Shown here piece after piece: positions 1-8,875 of a stretch of 64,000 nt of DNA (positions are counted from its first letter, which is position 1; each line of letters starts with the position of its first letter). The stretch is taken from NCBI GenBank assembly GCA_016185705.1, contig JACPMZ010000003.1:138900-202899 (forward strand). Reading direction: 5' to 3'. This stretch comes from Candidatus Woesearchaeota archaeon (GTDB lineage Archaea > Nanobdellota > Nanobdellia > Woesearchaeales > UBA10216). The position numbers were made by a program, and so were the translations under genes. The notes beneath the pieces were generated by a model. It did no database searches. It was not told the DNA's origin and worked only from the letters and a program-made list of their open reading frames with translations.

Positions 1-10
1 GGTGATAATA

Positions 11-1348
11 ATGAAGAAAAAAACAATTTTGCTGCAGCTGTCAATGTTTTTGCTGGCAATAAATACGGCGGCGGCTGACAGCGTCATAATTTCCCAGGTC
101 CTTTACGACCCTGAGAAAGAGTCTGGCGGAGAAGCTGTTGAGCTATTCAACCCTGCCTCTAACCCAACTGACATTTCCGGATGGGTTTTAGCTACAGAAA
201 CCTCTCCGACAGACGTTACCATCCCTGCTGACACCTTCATCGGCGGACGCAGCTACTACCTGATTGCAGACACAGGATGGAGCAGCGCAAAAGAAGAAGC
301 GTGGATGCTCGCAGATTATGAAGAAACCATGACGCTTACAAACATTGATGCAGGCATTGCATTAAGAAACGGCAGCCAAACAATTGATGCAGCCGGATGG
401 GGGACAGCAGCAAACATTGAAGCAGGGCTGTACGAGGGATACCCGCATCCCGGCAGCGAAGAAGGAGAAGCGCTTGCCAGAATAAAAGACGGCAACAAAT
501 TCAGAGACACAAACAACAACATGATTGACTTTGAAACTGCGCTGCCTGGCTTCCGCAACAGCAGCTACGGCGCAGCAGCTTACAGCGGCAGCAAAATTAC
601 AGTAACTGCCATTGTTGGCGGCTCAGCCCCTTCAGTAAATTCGCTGAGCATAATAACTGATGACGACAAAAGCAGTCCCGGCGTTCAAATAAATCCTGTG
701 CCGAAGCAGAACAAAACCGTGCAGGTTGAAAGCATAATAAGCCACAGCAACGGAAACGACTATGTCAGCAGCGCAACGCTGGCATTTAATGGCATCAGCA
801 CTCAAATGAGCAAAGTGCAGGAATACAATTCAACGTCCTCGCTGTACGCAGCATCGTTCAACATCAGCCCGTACCAGCCAGCCGGAAAATATGCTGTAAA
901 AATGATAGCAGCTGACAAAAGCGGAATAACTGCGAACGCATCTGCAAGCTTTGACTACACAGAGCTGATTGCGCTGGAAATAGACGCGGCAAATTTGCAG
1001 TTTGCGGCAATGCCCGGGATGACATCAGAAATAGCAGGAGATTACGATAGCAGCACAAACACAAACGTAACCGTTCAGAACGTCGGAAACTCTGTAACGG
1101 ATATTGAGCTGTCCGCCACCAACCTCACCAACAGCCACGGAACAATAGATGCAGGCAGCATACAATACACTTTCAACGGCGACTACAACAACGACTTTGC
1201 AGGCGCGCTTTCGCAGGCAAAGCAGTTAAGCAAGCTTGGCATGCATGCATCTGCTGTGCTGCCGCTGTCATTCAAGCTGAGCGTTCCAACAGCAACCGCG
1301 CCGGGCAACTACACAGGAACAATAAGCCTGATAGCAGTGAAAGGATGA
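11..1348 (+). CDS. Exported lamin-tail-domain (LTD) surface protein
   Basis: The protein (about 445 aa) has an N-terminal signal peptide (basic MKKK, then a hydrophobic stretch ending near AAAD). A lamin-tail-like domain follows at about residues 24-130, shown by ISQVLYDP, GEAVELFNP and DISGWVL. The rest looks like beta-sandwich repeats with no C-terminal anchor. LTDs occur in secreted archaeal proteins and probably mediate adhesion or surface binding; the role here is inference. A GTG at position 2 is in frame, but GGTGAT just before the ATG at 11 looks like the ribosome site. It is the first gene of an overlapping five-gene set, so it probably works with the membrane proteins downstream. 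The gene may begin upstream of the window as an operon member. Confidence 0.75.
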   Translation: MKKKTILLQLSMFLLAINTAAADSVIISQVLYDPEKESGGEAVELFNPASNPTDISGWVLATETSPTDVTIPADTFIGGRSYYLIADTGWSSAKEEAWMLADYEETMTLTNIDAGIALRNGSQTIDAAGWGTAANIEAGLYEGYPHPGSEEGEALARIKDGNKFRDTNNNMIDFETALPGFRNSSYGAAAYSGSKITVTAIVGGSAPSVNSLSIITDDDKSSPGVQINPVPKQNKTVQVESIISHSNGNDYVSSATLAFNGISTQMSKVQEYNSTSSLYAASFNISPYQPAGKYAVKMIAADKSGITANASASFDYTELIALEIDAANLQFAAMPGMTSEIAGDYDSSTNTNVTVQNVGNSVTDIELSATNLTNSHGTIDAGSIQYTFNGDYNNDFAGALSQAKQLSKLGMHASAVLPLSFKLSVPTATAPGNYTGTISLIAVKG

Positions 1349-1377
1349 GCGGGCATTTTAATCGCAGGAAATGCACA

Positions 1378-1890
1378 ATGAAACTAATGCTGATGCTTGT
1401 TTTCCTTTTATGCGCCATTGAAGTAAGCGCAGCAGGAATAGGAGTGGCGCCTGCCGAGCTGAATTTTAATCTGGAGAAAGGCAACAAGCAGCAGAAGGAA
1501 CTGACAATCTACAGCCTTGAAGACCACCGGATAAATTTTCAGGTGAGCAGCGATGCAGAATTTCTCCGGTTTTACCACAGCGGAATTGTTGAAGGCAGCG
1601 GCTCAGAAAAAATAATTGTTGAACTTGACAGCGGCAGGATGAAAGCAGGGGAGCATGAAGAAACAATTTACATCACCTCGTCAAACGGCGCAGCAGGCGT
1701 AAAGCTGAATCTGGGCACAGCAGTCAAAGCAAATGCGAATGTTGCTGATGCAAACAAACTGAACGCAGCTGCCGGCATAATAACAAGCTTAACAATAGTC
1801 ATGGCAGGCCTGTTGCTCTACTTCAGCAATGCCGTAAACAAAATCATGCAGCTGAAAGCGCGGCTTGCAAAATGGCTGAGAACGGAATAA
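1378..1890 (+). CDS. Exported single-pass membrane protein
   Basis: The 170-residue protein has a signal peptide (MKLMLMLVFLLC to about residue 19), a beta-rich extracellular part resembling an Ig/CARDB-like sandwich (GVAPAELNFNLEKG at its start), and one transmembrane helix near residues 132-153, followed by a short basic tail. I chose the ATG at 1378 because an upstream ATG (1345) would put a charged leader before the signal peptide, and AGGAA lies before 1378. It follows the lamin-tail gene closely and could anchor it. I do not recognise a named family. Confidence 0.6.
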   Translation: MKLMLMLVFLLCAIEVSAAGIGVAPAELNFNLEKGNKQQKELTIYSLEDHRINFQVSSDAEFLRFYHSGIVEGSGSEKIIVELDSGRMKAGEHEETIYITSSNGAAGVKLNLGTAVKANANVADANKLNAAAGIITSLTIVMAGLLLYFSNAVNKIMQLKARLAKWLRTE

Positions 1891-2156
1891 GCAGGGTTTT
1901 GAATGTAGTAAGCGTTACTATTCTCATAATCGGCGGACTAACCGCGATAAACAAGCCTCAGGCAACCATAGTCGCGGCAATATCTACAGTATTCTTAATG
2001 GTAATAATCTACGCAATAGAAAAATTTAATAAGATTAAAGAGAATGAAAGCAAAATAACAGCTCTGAACGAAAGACTTAACCTGGAAACAAGATTTTGCA
2101 ACATGGAAAAAGAAATTGCCGAACAAAAAGGCAGATTGGCAGGGCTCAAAAAATGA
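1872..2156 (+). CDS. Small two-helix membrane protein with coiled coil
   Basis: This 94-aa protein starts inside the end of the previous gene (19-bp overlap). It has two hydrophobic helices (about residues 8-25 and 30-49) and a charged coiled-coil-like C-terminus (KENESKITALNERL, EKEIAEQKGRL). The overlap indicates translational coupling. The coiled coil would face the cytoplasm if both helices cross the membrane, and may be an assembly handle for the surface complex (inference). No family recognised. Confidence 0.55.
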   Translation: MAENGISRVLNVVSVTILIIGGLTAINKPQATIVAAISTVFLMVIIYAIEKFNKIKENESKITALNERLNLETRFCNMEKEIAEQKGRLAGLKK

Positions 2157-2248
2157 GAGAAATAACACTTGATTTTCAGACCTTTCTTATGATAGTAGTT
2201 GCTGTACTGCTAGTCGTTTGGTGGGCATACACTTACATACACGCATGA
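2153..2248 (+). CDS. 31-residue membrane micropeptide A
   Basis: A small ORF overlaps the preceding stop by 4 bp (ATGA). The product begins MREITLDFQ, continues with a hydrophobic helix and ends WWAYTYIHA. It is paralogous to the next ORF: both share ITLDFQ, an LMI core, a VVW pair, AY-x-YI and a C-terminal Ala. The stop-start overlap on both sides and the conservation between copies argue that both are translated. A single helix with a conserved soluble N-terminus suggests a membrane subunit. Function unknown. Confidence 0.6.
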   Translation: MREITLDFQTFLMIVVAVLLVVWWAYTYIHA

Positions 2249-2349
2249 TAAAAATGAAAGGCATTACGCTTGATTTTCAGATGTCTCTGATGATACTGGC
2301 TGCGATATTGCCTGTTGTTTGGGCAGCATACAGGTACATCAACGCCTGA
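2245..2349 (+). CDS. 34-residue membrane micropeptide B (paralogue of A)
   Basis: It starts by an ATGA overlap with micropeptide A and reads MIKMKGITLDFQ, a hydrophobic helix, then VVWAAYRYINA. An internal ATG at 2254 would remove three residues and align the starts better. It ends exactly where the convergent ABCE1 gene begins. Two adjacent copies differing at many positions but keeping the same pattern indicate tandem duplication followed by selection on the protein. Confidence 0.6.
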   Translation: MIKMKGITLDFQMSLMILAAILPVVWAAYRYINA

Positions 2350-4089
2350 CTACTGATAATACATCCTCCCTGACCTGCGCTGCTCCTCGTCAAGCCGCGA
2401 GCCGGGCTTGTTGATTCTTGGGCGTAAGCTGTCAGGGTCCCTTCTTAAGGTGATTTTAAGGTTTGTGAGGAAGCGGTTCATGCCCTCCTCCATGGAAAAA
2501 GAGCCGTGAACGCTGCCGAGCCTGGCAGGAGTGCCTTCAAACACAATAAGACTGTCAGACAGGTAATCAACAAACACCAAATCGTGCTCAATCACCAGCG
2601 CAGTTTTTCCTGACAGTTCCATGCGCTCACGGATAACCTTTGAAACAACCAGGCGCTGCTCAACGTCAAGGTAAGCAGACGGCTCATCCAACAAATACAG
2701 GTCAGCATTCTTAGACAAACAATCAGCGATAGCAACGCGCTGCAGCTCGCCGCCTGACAAAGTGCTAATAGGGGCTTTCATCAGCGGCCCAAGATTAAGC
2801 TGCCTGGAAAGAATGCTATCAACATCAAGAACTGATTCCACAAGCTGCCCAGACTCAAAGTCAAGATACTGCGGCTTGTAAGAAACCTTAACGCTGCTGC
2901 TGATAGAGCCGCTGTCAGCTTTCTCCACGCCAGCCAAGAGCTTGGCAAAAGTAGTCTTGCCGATGCCGTTAGGGCCGACAATGCCAACAACCTGCTTTCT
3001 TGGAATTTCTCCGGATTCAGCAACAAGAGTAAAGTTTCCGAGCTTCTTTTTCACATTCTCCCAGCTAATGGCAGGCTCGCTTTTCATCAATTTTTCAGGA
3101 GCCCTGGCAGAAAACTTAATCTCATGGTCCCTGAACTTCACGTTTTCCTCCTTCAAATAGCCGGAAAGATAAGTGTTGATTGCATTCCTCGTTGCCTTTA
3201 CCTGGCTGCAAATGCCGTAGGCGCCTGCCTCGCCATACATGATATGTATCTGGTCCGCCATGTAATCCAGAATCACCAAATCGTGCTCCACGACAACAAC
3301 AGCAGTATTCCCGTCAGCCAAGCCCCTGATAAACCTGCTGGCCTTAATACGCTGCGAAATGTCAAGGAACGAGGATGGCTCGTCAAAAAAATAAACATTG
3401 GCTTTCTTTAAAGATGCGGCAGCAATCGCAACGCGCTGCAGCTCGCCGCCGGACAGCTGATTAATGCCAGAGTCCATGATTTCCCCTATGTCCAGACTTT
3501 TCACAACATCCTTCAGCTGCTTTCTTTCATCCGCCCTTTCCAGCAAATCCCTGACTTTCCCGGAAAACTGCTTAGGAATCAGCTCAACAGACTGCGGCTT
3601 GTAGGAAACAGCAATCTGGCCCTTGCTTAAGCGCTCAAAAAAAAGCTGCGCCTCGCTGCCCTTAAAGTAAGAAAGCAGCTCGGAAAAATCACTCTTATCC
3701 TTCCCAAGATTTGGGGAAAGAACGCGCGAAAGAATCTTTACAGCAGTGGACTTGCCGATTGCATTAACGCCAAGAATTCCTACAACAGAGCCGAACATGG
3801 GCGTAGGAAGCCTGTAAAGAATAAAGCCGTCCCTGCCGTAGCGGTGCACCGGCTGCGAAGCAAGCTTATCAGGCAGCTTAACCATGTGAATCGCATTAAA
3901 CGGACATTTCTTGACAGTAACAGACTCAGCATCAGTGCAGACATCCTCGTTAACCTGGGCCTTGCCGTCAGCACCAACAACAAACACCTCATTGCCCATC
4001 CGATTGCCAGGGCTGACCCTGATGCACAAATACCCGCCGCAACCAACAGGGTTGCACTTCTCCTTGTCAATGACTGCGATTCGCTTCAT
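2350..4089 (-). CDS. ABCE1/Rli1 ribosome-recycling ATPase with reduced Fe-S domain
   Basis: The twin-ATPase protein of 579 aa is the usual length for ABCE1, which splits ribosomes after termination. NBD1 has its Walker A at about residues 107-115 (GVNAIGKST) and NBD2 has GPNGIGKTT; both carry the LSGGELQRVA signature and a DEPS Walker B. The N-terminal ferredoxin-like region normally has eight cysteines for two 4Fe-4S clusters. Here only Cys12, 17, 22, 51 and 62 remain: Ser26 replaces one ligand of the first motif, and Ala/Val occupy two ligand positions of the second. The KKCPF remnant confirms homology. The C-terminal RINKPGS region is conserved. The ATPase is clearly retained, but cluster binding must be altered. 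Confidence 0.93.
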   Translation of the reverse strand: MKRIAVIDKEKCNPVGCGGYLCIRVSPGNRMGNEVFVVGADGKAQVNEDVCTDAESVTVKKCPFNAIHMVKLPDKLASQPVHRYGRDGFILYRLPTPMFGSVVGILGVNAIGKSTAVKILSRVLSPNLGKDKSDFSELLSYFKGSEAQLFFERLSKGQIAVSYKPQSVELIPKQFSGKVRDLLERADERKQLKDVVKSLDIGEIMDSGINQLSGGELQRVAIAAASLKKANVYFFDEPSSFLDISQRIKASRFIRGLADGNTAVVVVEHDLVILDYMADQIHIMYGEAGAYGICSQVKATRNAINTYLSGYLKEENVKFRDHEIKFSARAPEKLMKSEPAISWENVKKKLGNFTLVAESGEIPRKQVVGIVGPNGIGKTTFAKLLAGVEKADSGSISSSVKVSYKPQYLDFESGQLVESVLDVDSILSRQLNLGPLMKAPISTLSGGELQRVAIADCLSKNADLYLLDEPSAYLDVEQRLVVSKVIRERMELSGKTALVIEHDLVFVDYLSDSLIVFEGTPARLGSVHGSFSMEEGMNRFLTNLKITLRRDPDSLRPRINKPGSRLDEEQRRSGRMYYQ

Positions 4090-4358
4090 AATACAGCTGA
4101 AATAACCTTATCATATTTAAATAATAAGCTATTGGCGCCAGTGGGATGCAAAGCAAACATTTGCTGACAAACGGGAAGATCTAAAATTTAGTGCAACATC
4201 CCGAAGGGAAACCGAAGAGTTGAATTTTCACTTTATTATCAACCTCTGCGAAGCAAGCCTTGTCGGAACAAAGGGGCTTTCGCTATTCAAAAGTCCCGTA
4301 GAATAGACAAAGTTCAGAATCCGAAGTTTTATAAAACAGCCAATGCTATCTTAAGCAA
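4090..4358 (+). promoter_or_regulatory. Divergent intergenic region with structured element and TATA box
   Basis: This lies between the divergent ABCE1 and HTH genes. It holds a pseudoknot-like element at 4258-4312 (listed separately) and a TATA box (GTTTTATAAAAC, 4326-4337) about 25 bp before the ATG at 4359, implying a leaderless transcript. A weaker TATA-like string near 4230-4240 could drive transcription of the structured element. Confidence 0.5.
4258..4312 (+). ncRNA. Candidate pseudoknot RNA/element, copy 1
   Basis: Outer stem TTGTC/GACAA (4260-4264 with 4306-4310). Inner stem GGGGCTTT/AAAGTCCC (4273-4280 with 4290-4297). The inner loop CTATTC (4283-4288) can pair with GAATAG (4301-4306), giving an H-type pseudoknot. 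A near-identical element at 44095-44153 differs by changes that keep pairing. It sits just upstream of the TATA box of the HTH gene. Whether it acts as RNA, as a DNA site or as a small mobile repeat is not decided by sequence alone. Confidence 0.5.
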
Positions 4359-5234
4359 ATGAAAAAATCATTAACTGACGAAATCGGCATCCTGCTGCTT
4401 CGCAAAGGATTTACTGTCAAAAGCCTATTGAGAGGCAGCTTTGACCTCGCAGCAAGGAAAGGAGCAACAATACTCTTAATAAAAGTGCTGGAAGACGCAA
4501 ACAGCATAACGCAGGAAACAGCTGAAGCAATGAGGAAAGTCAGCAGCTACATAGACGCTGCGCCCATAACCATATCAAAGAAGGCCGGAGGATATCTTGA
4601 AGACGGAGTGGTGTATTCGCGCTTTGGAGTGTACACCCTTAATTATGCGACATTTATGAACGCTTTGGAAAACCGCTTTCCGTTCATAATGAGCAGCAAA
4701 GCAGGGCTGACAGCATCTGTAATAGGCGAAAAACTCAGGCAGATGCGCGAGGAATCAGGATATTCTCTCGGCCAGCTTTCCAGAAAAGTCGGGGTAAGCA
4801 AGCGAATGATAGCAAAGTACGAAACAGGACAAGCTGATGTTTCAGTCAATAAGGCATTTACACTGCACAAAATTTTCGGGCCTGCAATCTTCAGGCAAAT
4901 AGCAGTGTTCAACAGCTGGAAAAACTTTCCTGGCGCAAAAAAGTCGCTGGTTGCAGAAAAATACACGCACCTCGGCTTTGAGGCAGACGACACCAAAAAA
5001 GTGCCGTTTGACGTAATAGCAAGGAAAGACAGCGAAATCATACTCACAGAAATAGGCGACAAGCAAAACCCGCAGCTGCAGCCGCTGCAAAAACTGCTTG
5101 AAGCAGACACGCTGGTAATATTCAAAGACAAAAAGCCGAAGAAGATTGCTGCCATGACAAAAAAAGAATTCATGAGCTACGATTCTGCACTGGAGCTGAT
5201 AAAGTTTGTCAAAGAGTTTGAGCAAAGCTTATAA
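4359..5234 (+). CDS. Archaeal HTH transcriptional regulator (XRE-type HTH within a conserved archaeal family)
   Basis: The 291-residue protein has an N-terminal nuclease-like fold region (FTVKSLLRGSFDLAAR, then ILLIKVLEDANS) and an XRE/Cro-type helix-turn-helix at about residues 123-170 (GEKLRQMREESGYSLGQLSR, GVSKRMIAKYETGQ). This architecture matches the archaeal putative HTH regulators of the MJ1164/MJ0586 type. Targets are unknown. It is monocistronic from its own TATA box, and the next gene's TATA box (CTTATAAAG) overlaps its stop codon. Confidence 0.85.
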   Translation: MKKSLTDEIGILLLRKGFTVKSLLRGSFDLAARKGATILLIKVLEDANSITQETAEAMRKVSSYIDAAPITISKKAGGYLEDGVVYSRFGVYTLNYATFMNALENRFPFIMSSKAGLTASVIGEKLRQMREESGYSLGQLSRKVGVSKRMIAKYETGQADVSVNKAFTLHKIFGPAIFRQIAVFNSWKNFPGAKKSLVAEKYTHLGFEADDTKKVPFDVIARKDSEIILTEIGDKQNPQLQPLQKLLEADTLVIFKDKKPKKIAAMTKKEFMSYDSALELIKFVKEFEQSL

Positions 5235-5261
5235 AGCTGCTGCAGTTGCTGATTCATACAA

Positions 5262-7097
5262 ATGGTAAAAAAGGAAGCAAATAAGGCAGAGAAACTGGTT
5301 CCGGACACTTCTGTAATCATTGAAGGCCTTGTAAGCAAGAAAATAGAAAGCAAAGAGCTTGCAGCAGACATAGTGATAATACACGAGGCAGTTGTTTCCG
5401 AGCTTGAGCACCAGGCAAACACCAACAAGACCATTGGCTTCCTGGGACTTGAGGAGATTGGGAAATTAAAAGAGCTATCGGACAAGCATGGATTCAAAGT
5501 GGAATTTGCCGGAGTGAGGCCGGGAGCTGATGAAATAAGGCATGCCCGCCTGGGAGAGATTGATGCCATGATTCGGCAGCTTGCATTTGATGAAAACGCA
5601 ACGCTGATGACTGCTGACCGCGTGCAGGCAACAGTGGGCAAAGCAAAAAACATGAAGGTAATATTTGTGGAAGTTGAGCAGCTCGTAACAACGCTTCAGA
5701 TAGAAAAATTCTTTGACAGCATGACCATGAGCGTGCATCTGAGGGAAAATGTCAGGCCGGCAGCAAAAAAAGGCCAGCCGGGAAACTGGGAGTTTGTTAC
5801 CGTAGCTGAGAAAGAGATTCAAAGAGATGAGCTCAAAGACATCAGCCGCGAAATAATAGAAGAAGCGAATGTGCGCAAGGACGGATTTGTCGAGATAGAA
5901 CGGCAGGGCAGCAGCATAGTGCAGCTCGGAAACTTCAGGATAGTCATAACAAGGCCGCCGTTCAGCGACGGATGGGAAATAACAGCAGTTCGTCCAGTAA
6001 AGAAGATGTCGCTTCCTGATTATAAGCTGACTGAAAAACTTATGGCGCGCATATCAGAGCAGGCAGAGGGCATACTCATAGCAGGCGCGCCAGGCCATGG
6101 AAAAAGCACATTGGCAAGCGCGATGGCAATACATTACGCTTCGCAGAACAAAATAGTCAAGACCATTGAAGCTCCCAGGGACCTGATACTGCCTGACAAC
6201 ATTACGCAGTATTCAATGAGCCAGGGCTCATCGCAGGAAATACACGACATACTTCTCCTTTCGCGGCCGGACTACACAATATTTGACGAAATGCGCAACA
6301 CCAACGACTTCCGGCTGTTCGCAGACTTAAGATTGGCAGGCATAGGGCTTGCAGGAGTGGTGCACGCAACCAACCCAATAGACGCAATCCAGCGGTTTGT
6401 CGGCAGGATAGAACTCGGCGTAATACCGCAGGTAATTGACACAGTGATTTTCATCAAAAACGGGAGCGTTGACAAGGTGTTAAGACTGAACATGACTGTA
6501 AAAGTTCCTGAAGGAATGACAGAAGCAGACCTCGCAAGGCCGGTAGTAGTCGTAACAGATTTTGAAACAGGAAAAATGGAGTACGAGCTCTACAGCTACG
6601 GCGAGGAAACAGTCGTGATACCAGTCATGTCTTATTCATCACCGGTAAGGCATCTGGCATCCAAAACAATAGCAGATGAAATCAGAAGGTTCACAGACCA
6701 GGTAAAAGTAGAGATGATATCTGACAACCGCTGCACTGTGTACATACCTGAGCAGGACATGGCGCGCGTTATCGGAAAAGAAGGCAGGACTATTGAGGGC
6801 ATTGAAGAAAGCTTAGGAGTTTCAATTGATTTGCAGCCATTGGGCAGGAAGCAGGCACAGGAAAGCCAGGGCAAGGAAGTGAAATTCCGCGCAAAAATAG
6901 GCAAGAAGCACGTCATGCTTGAAGTGGACTCAGCGCTTGCAGACAGCAGCATAAACATAACTGTTGACAACGATTATGTCATGACAGCTCACGTAGGAAA
7001 AAGCGGACTTATAAAAATAAGCAGGAAGAACAAAATAGGAAAGCTTATAGGAGAGGCAGCGGCAAGCGGCGGGAGAATAGCGCTGAGCAGCTCTTAA
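5262..7097 (+). CDS. PINc domain-ATPase-KH protein (archaeal PINc/VapC ATPase)
   Basis: The 611-residue protein begins with a PIN nuclease domain (VPDTSVIIEG, acidic residues in DEIRHARLGEIDAM and MTADRVQ). A type II/IV secretion-like ATPase with a P-loop follows near residue 275 (GAPGHGKST) and a DEMRNTNDFR acidic motif. A KH-like RNA-binding domain lies near residue 500 (VIGKEGRTIEGIEE). The combination is typical of a widely conserved archaeal family linked to RNA handling; its substrate is not established. The start lies about 25 bp from the TATA box in the previous stop region, implying leaderless transcription. It ends 4 bp into the convergent phosphorylase. Confidence 0.9.
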   Translation: MVKKEANKAEKLVPDTSVIIEGLVSKKIESKELAADIVIIHEAVVSELEHQANTNKTIGFLGLEEIGKLKELSDKHGFKVEFAGVRPGADEIRHARLGEIDAMIRQLAFDENATLMTADRVQATVGKAKNMKVIFVEVEQLVTTLQIEKFFDSMTMSVHLRENVRPAAKKGQPGNWEFVTVAEKEIQRDELKDISREIIEEANVRKDGFVEIERQGSSIVQLGNFRIVITRPPFSDGWEITAVRPVKKMSLPDYKLTEKLMARISEQAEGILIAGAPGHGKSTLASAMAIHYASQNKIVKTIEAPRDLILPDNITQYSMSQGSSQEIHDILLLSRPDYTIFDEMRNTNDFRLFADLRLAGIGLAGVVHATNPIDAIQRFVGRIELGVIPQVIDTVIFIKNGSVDKVLRLNMTVKVPEGMTEADLARPVVVVTDFETGKMEYELYSYGEETVVIPVMSYSSPVRHLASKTIADEIRRFTDQVKVEMISDNRCTVYIPEQDMARVIGKEGRTIEGIEESLGVSIDLQPLGRKQAQESQGKEVKFRAKIGKKHVMLEVDSALADSSINITVDNDYVMTAHVGKSGLIKISRKNKIGKLIGEAAASGGRIALSSS

Positions 7098-8761
7098 GCG
7101 ACTGCCTTCATCATGTTACTTTTCCTCACGCTACTTTTCCACGCCAGCGCCCTATACTCAGCAAGCATCCTCTCTGAGTGAACTAAAGGCCCCAGACCAC
7201 TTAAAATGAAAGGCATCATATTCTGCTGCCTGCCTGAGTAATAAAATTCTCCAGACCTTCCCAGCACCGTAACAACCGCAATCGCGTCATTCTTCCGGTT
7301 GCCGTTAGTGGCAAAAGTCCAGCCAGTAACGCGGTCAATCCTGGGCGCTTCATACCACCAGCCAGCAGGGTTGCTTATGTGGGGTATTCCATTAAGCGCA
7401 GCTTTCATGCCGCTCGTAGCGCAGGCCTCAGAGGCCGGATTTTCGTTCTCAGGGTTCTGCTGCCAGCCGTCCACTGTCCGCAGCATAAGCCTTGCAGTAT
7501 CCATGCTGTAATCAGGAACAAAGGCAAATGTTATCCTTCCACCACTGATTTTCGTCAATTCGCGTCCGGCAGCAACCGCATTTTCCAGCATATGCCTGCC
7601 AGCATCGTCATTAGGATGCGGCTTCCCTGCCATTATGAACTGCATCCTGAAAGGAATGTTATCTGCAACGTAGCCAATAAAATCCGGATTCAATACAAGG
7701 TCGTGCCGCTTGTACAGAGTTGCCCTCCTTGCAAAGCCAACAGTATAAACATCGGGGCTCAGCTGCATGCCTGTGAGAGCTGACAGCTCTGCCAAGGCAG
7801 CGGCTTTTCCTTTCATGTGAGCTTTCCAGAGGTCTGCAGGGCTGATTTGAGCTGCGCCCAAAAAGGCAGCAGGATTTGTTCTCCAAGCCACAAGATGCCT
7901 GTCATAAACCTCTGCCATGTCTGCAGAAACCCAGGTCGGAGGATGAACGGCATTTGTTATGTAACCAAAATTCATGTTAGGGAAAATAGCGTTAAGCACC
8001 TCGGCATGCTGGAGCGAAACGCCGAAGTTTGCACTGCTGTGCCTCGCACACAGCCTGTTTGCCACGATTTCTGAGCCCTCCACGCATTCATCAACACTAC
8101 GGTTGCCATTCATCAGGTCTCCAAGCTTTGAGTGCAGCATCCCAACCGAAAGCCTTGGCATGGTGTTTTGCATGACACTGTGGTTAAAGAACGTGTTTCC
8201 GGCTATCACATCTTCAAGCTCATGCGACTGCCTGAGCTGCTCCAGCACAATCATGCTTGAATGGCCTTCATTCAAGTGATGCTTTGTGATGTCAAATCCA
8301 AGCTTCTGAAGCATGAGCAGGCCGCCGATTCCAAGCACCATCTGCTGGAGATGGGCAGTGCTGCTGCCGTGAATGTATCCGTTCCTGTAAAGCCCGGCTG
8401 TTATGCCCCTCGCCCATTCCTCGTTTCCTTCTGTGTCGGTTGTCAGCATAATTACTGGAACATTTCCTGATACGCCTTTAGCATCATACTGCCATGCCCC
8501 GACCTCAACCCGGCTGCCATCAAACGGAATAGCAACTATGTCGTCAAGACGCCTCATGCCATGGTCTTCCGGCTTCCAAAACTGCGGCAGACCTTGCTGA
8601 GTAGCATAACCCTGAGGATACAGAAGAGTAACTGCAACCACATCGTCTCCAGCGTCTGCAGCAGCCCGCATGGTGTCGCCTGCAAGCACGCCCAAGCCGC
8701 CGGAATATGTTGGAATGCCGCTTTCAACCGCGATTTCCGAGCTGAAATACCCGACCGTCAT
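7094..8761 (-). CDS. Alpha-glucan phosphorylase (GT35 family)
   Basis: The enzyme releases glucose-1-phosphate from alpha-1,4-glucans. At 555 aa it is much shorter than most bacterial enzymes but resembles compact archaeal forms. The N-terminus YSGGLGVLAGD, the middle HLNEGHSS and the C-terminal ATSGMKAALNG, which carries the PLP lysine, identify the family; the usual EASGTSGMK reads EACATSGMK. I chose the ATG at 8761, since the in-frame GTG at 8770 belongs to a GGGGTGA ribosome site. No other glycogen gene is adjacent, so it is an isolated carbohydrate enzyme. Confidence 0.9.
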   Translation of the reverse strand: MTVGYFSSEIAVESGIPTYSGGLGVLAGDTMRAAADAGDDVVAVTLLYPQGYATQQGLPQFWKPEDHGMRRLDDIVAIPFDGSRVEVGAWQYDAKGVSGNVPVIMLTTDTEGNEEWARGITAGLYRNGYIHGSSTAHLQQMVLGIGGLLMLQKLGFDITKHHLNEGHSSMIVLEQLRQSHELEDVIAGNTFFNHSVMQNTMPRLSVGMLHSKLGDLMNGNRSVDECVEGSEIVANRLCARHSSANFGVSLQHAEVLNAIFPNMNFGYITNAVHPPTWVSADMAEVYDRHLVAWRTNPAAFLGAAQISPADLWKAHMKGKAAALAELSALTGMQLSPDVYTVGFARRATLYKRHDLVLNPDFIGYVADNIPFRMQFIMAGKPHPNDDAGRHMLENAVAAGRELTKISGGRITFAFVPDYSMDTARLMLRTVDGWQQNPENENPASEACATSGMKAALNGIPHISNPAGWWYEAPRIDRVTGWTFATNGNRKNDAIAVVTVLGRSGEFYYSGRQQNMMPFILSGLGPLVHSERMLAEYRALAWKSSVRKSNMMKAVA

Positions 8762-8875
8762 CTGCTTCACCCCTATTGCTTAATATATCATACTTTGTAT
8801 GAGCTTGTATTTAAATTTTTTGGAAACATCACTGAGTGCAGGCAGAATGATGAGGTTGGTGTCCTGCTAATTAAT

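Noticed and set aside
4258-4312. Known riboswitch identity for the pseudoknot element
   Set aside because: I could not match it to the consensus of preQ1, SAM-II, fluoride or other compact pseudoknot riboswitches that I know, and it lies upstream of the TATA box, outside the predicted leader of the following gene.
7299-8600. Several plus-strand ORFs across the phosphorylase region
   Set aside because: They are antisense shadows of the minus-strand phosphorylase, without promoters or recognisable domains.
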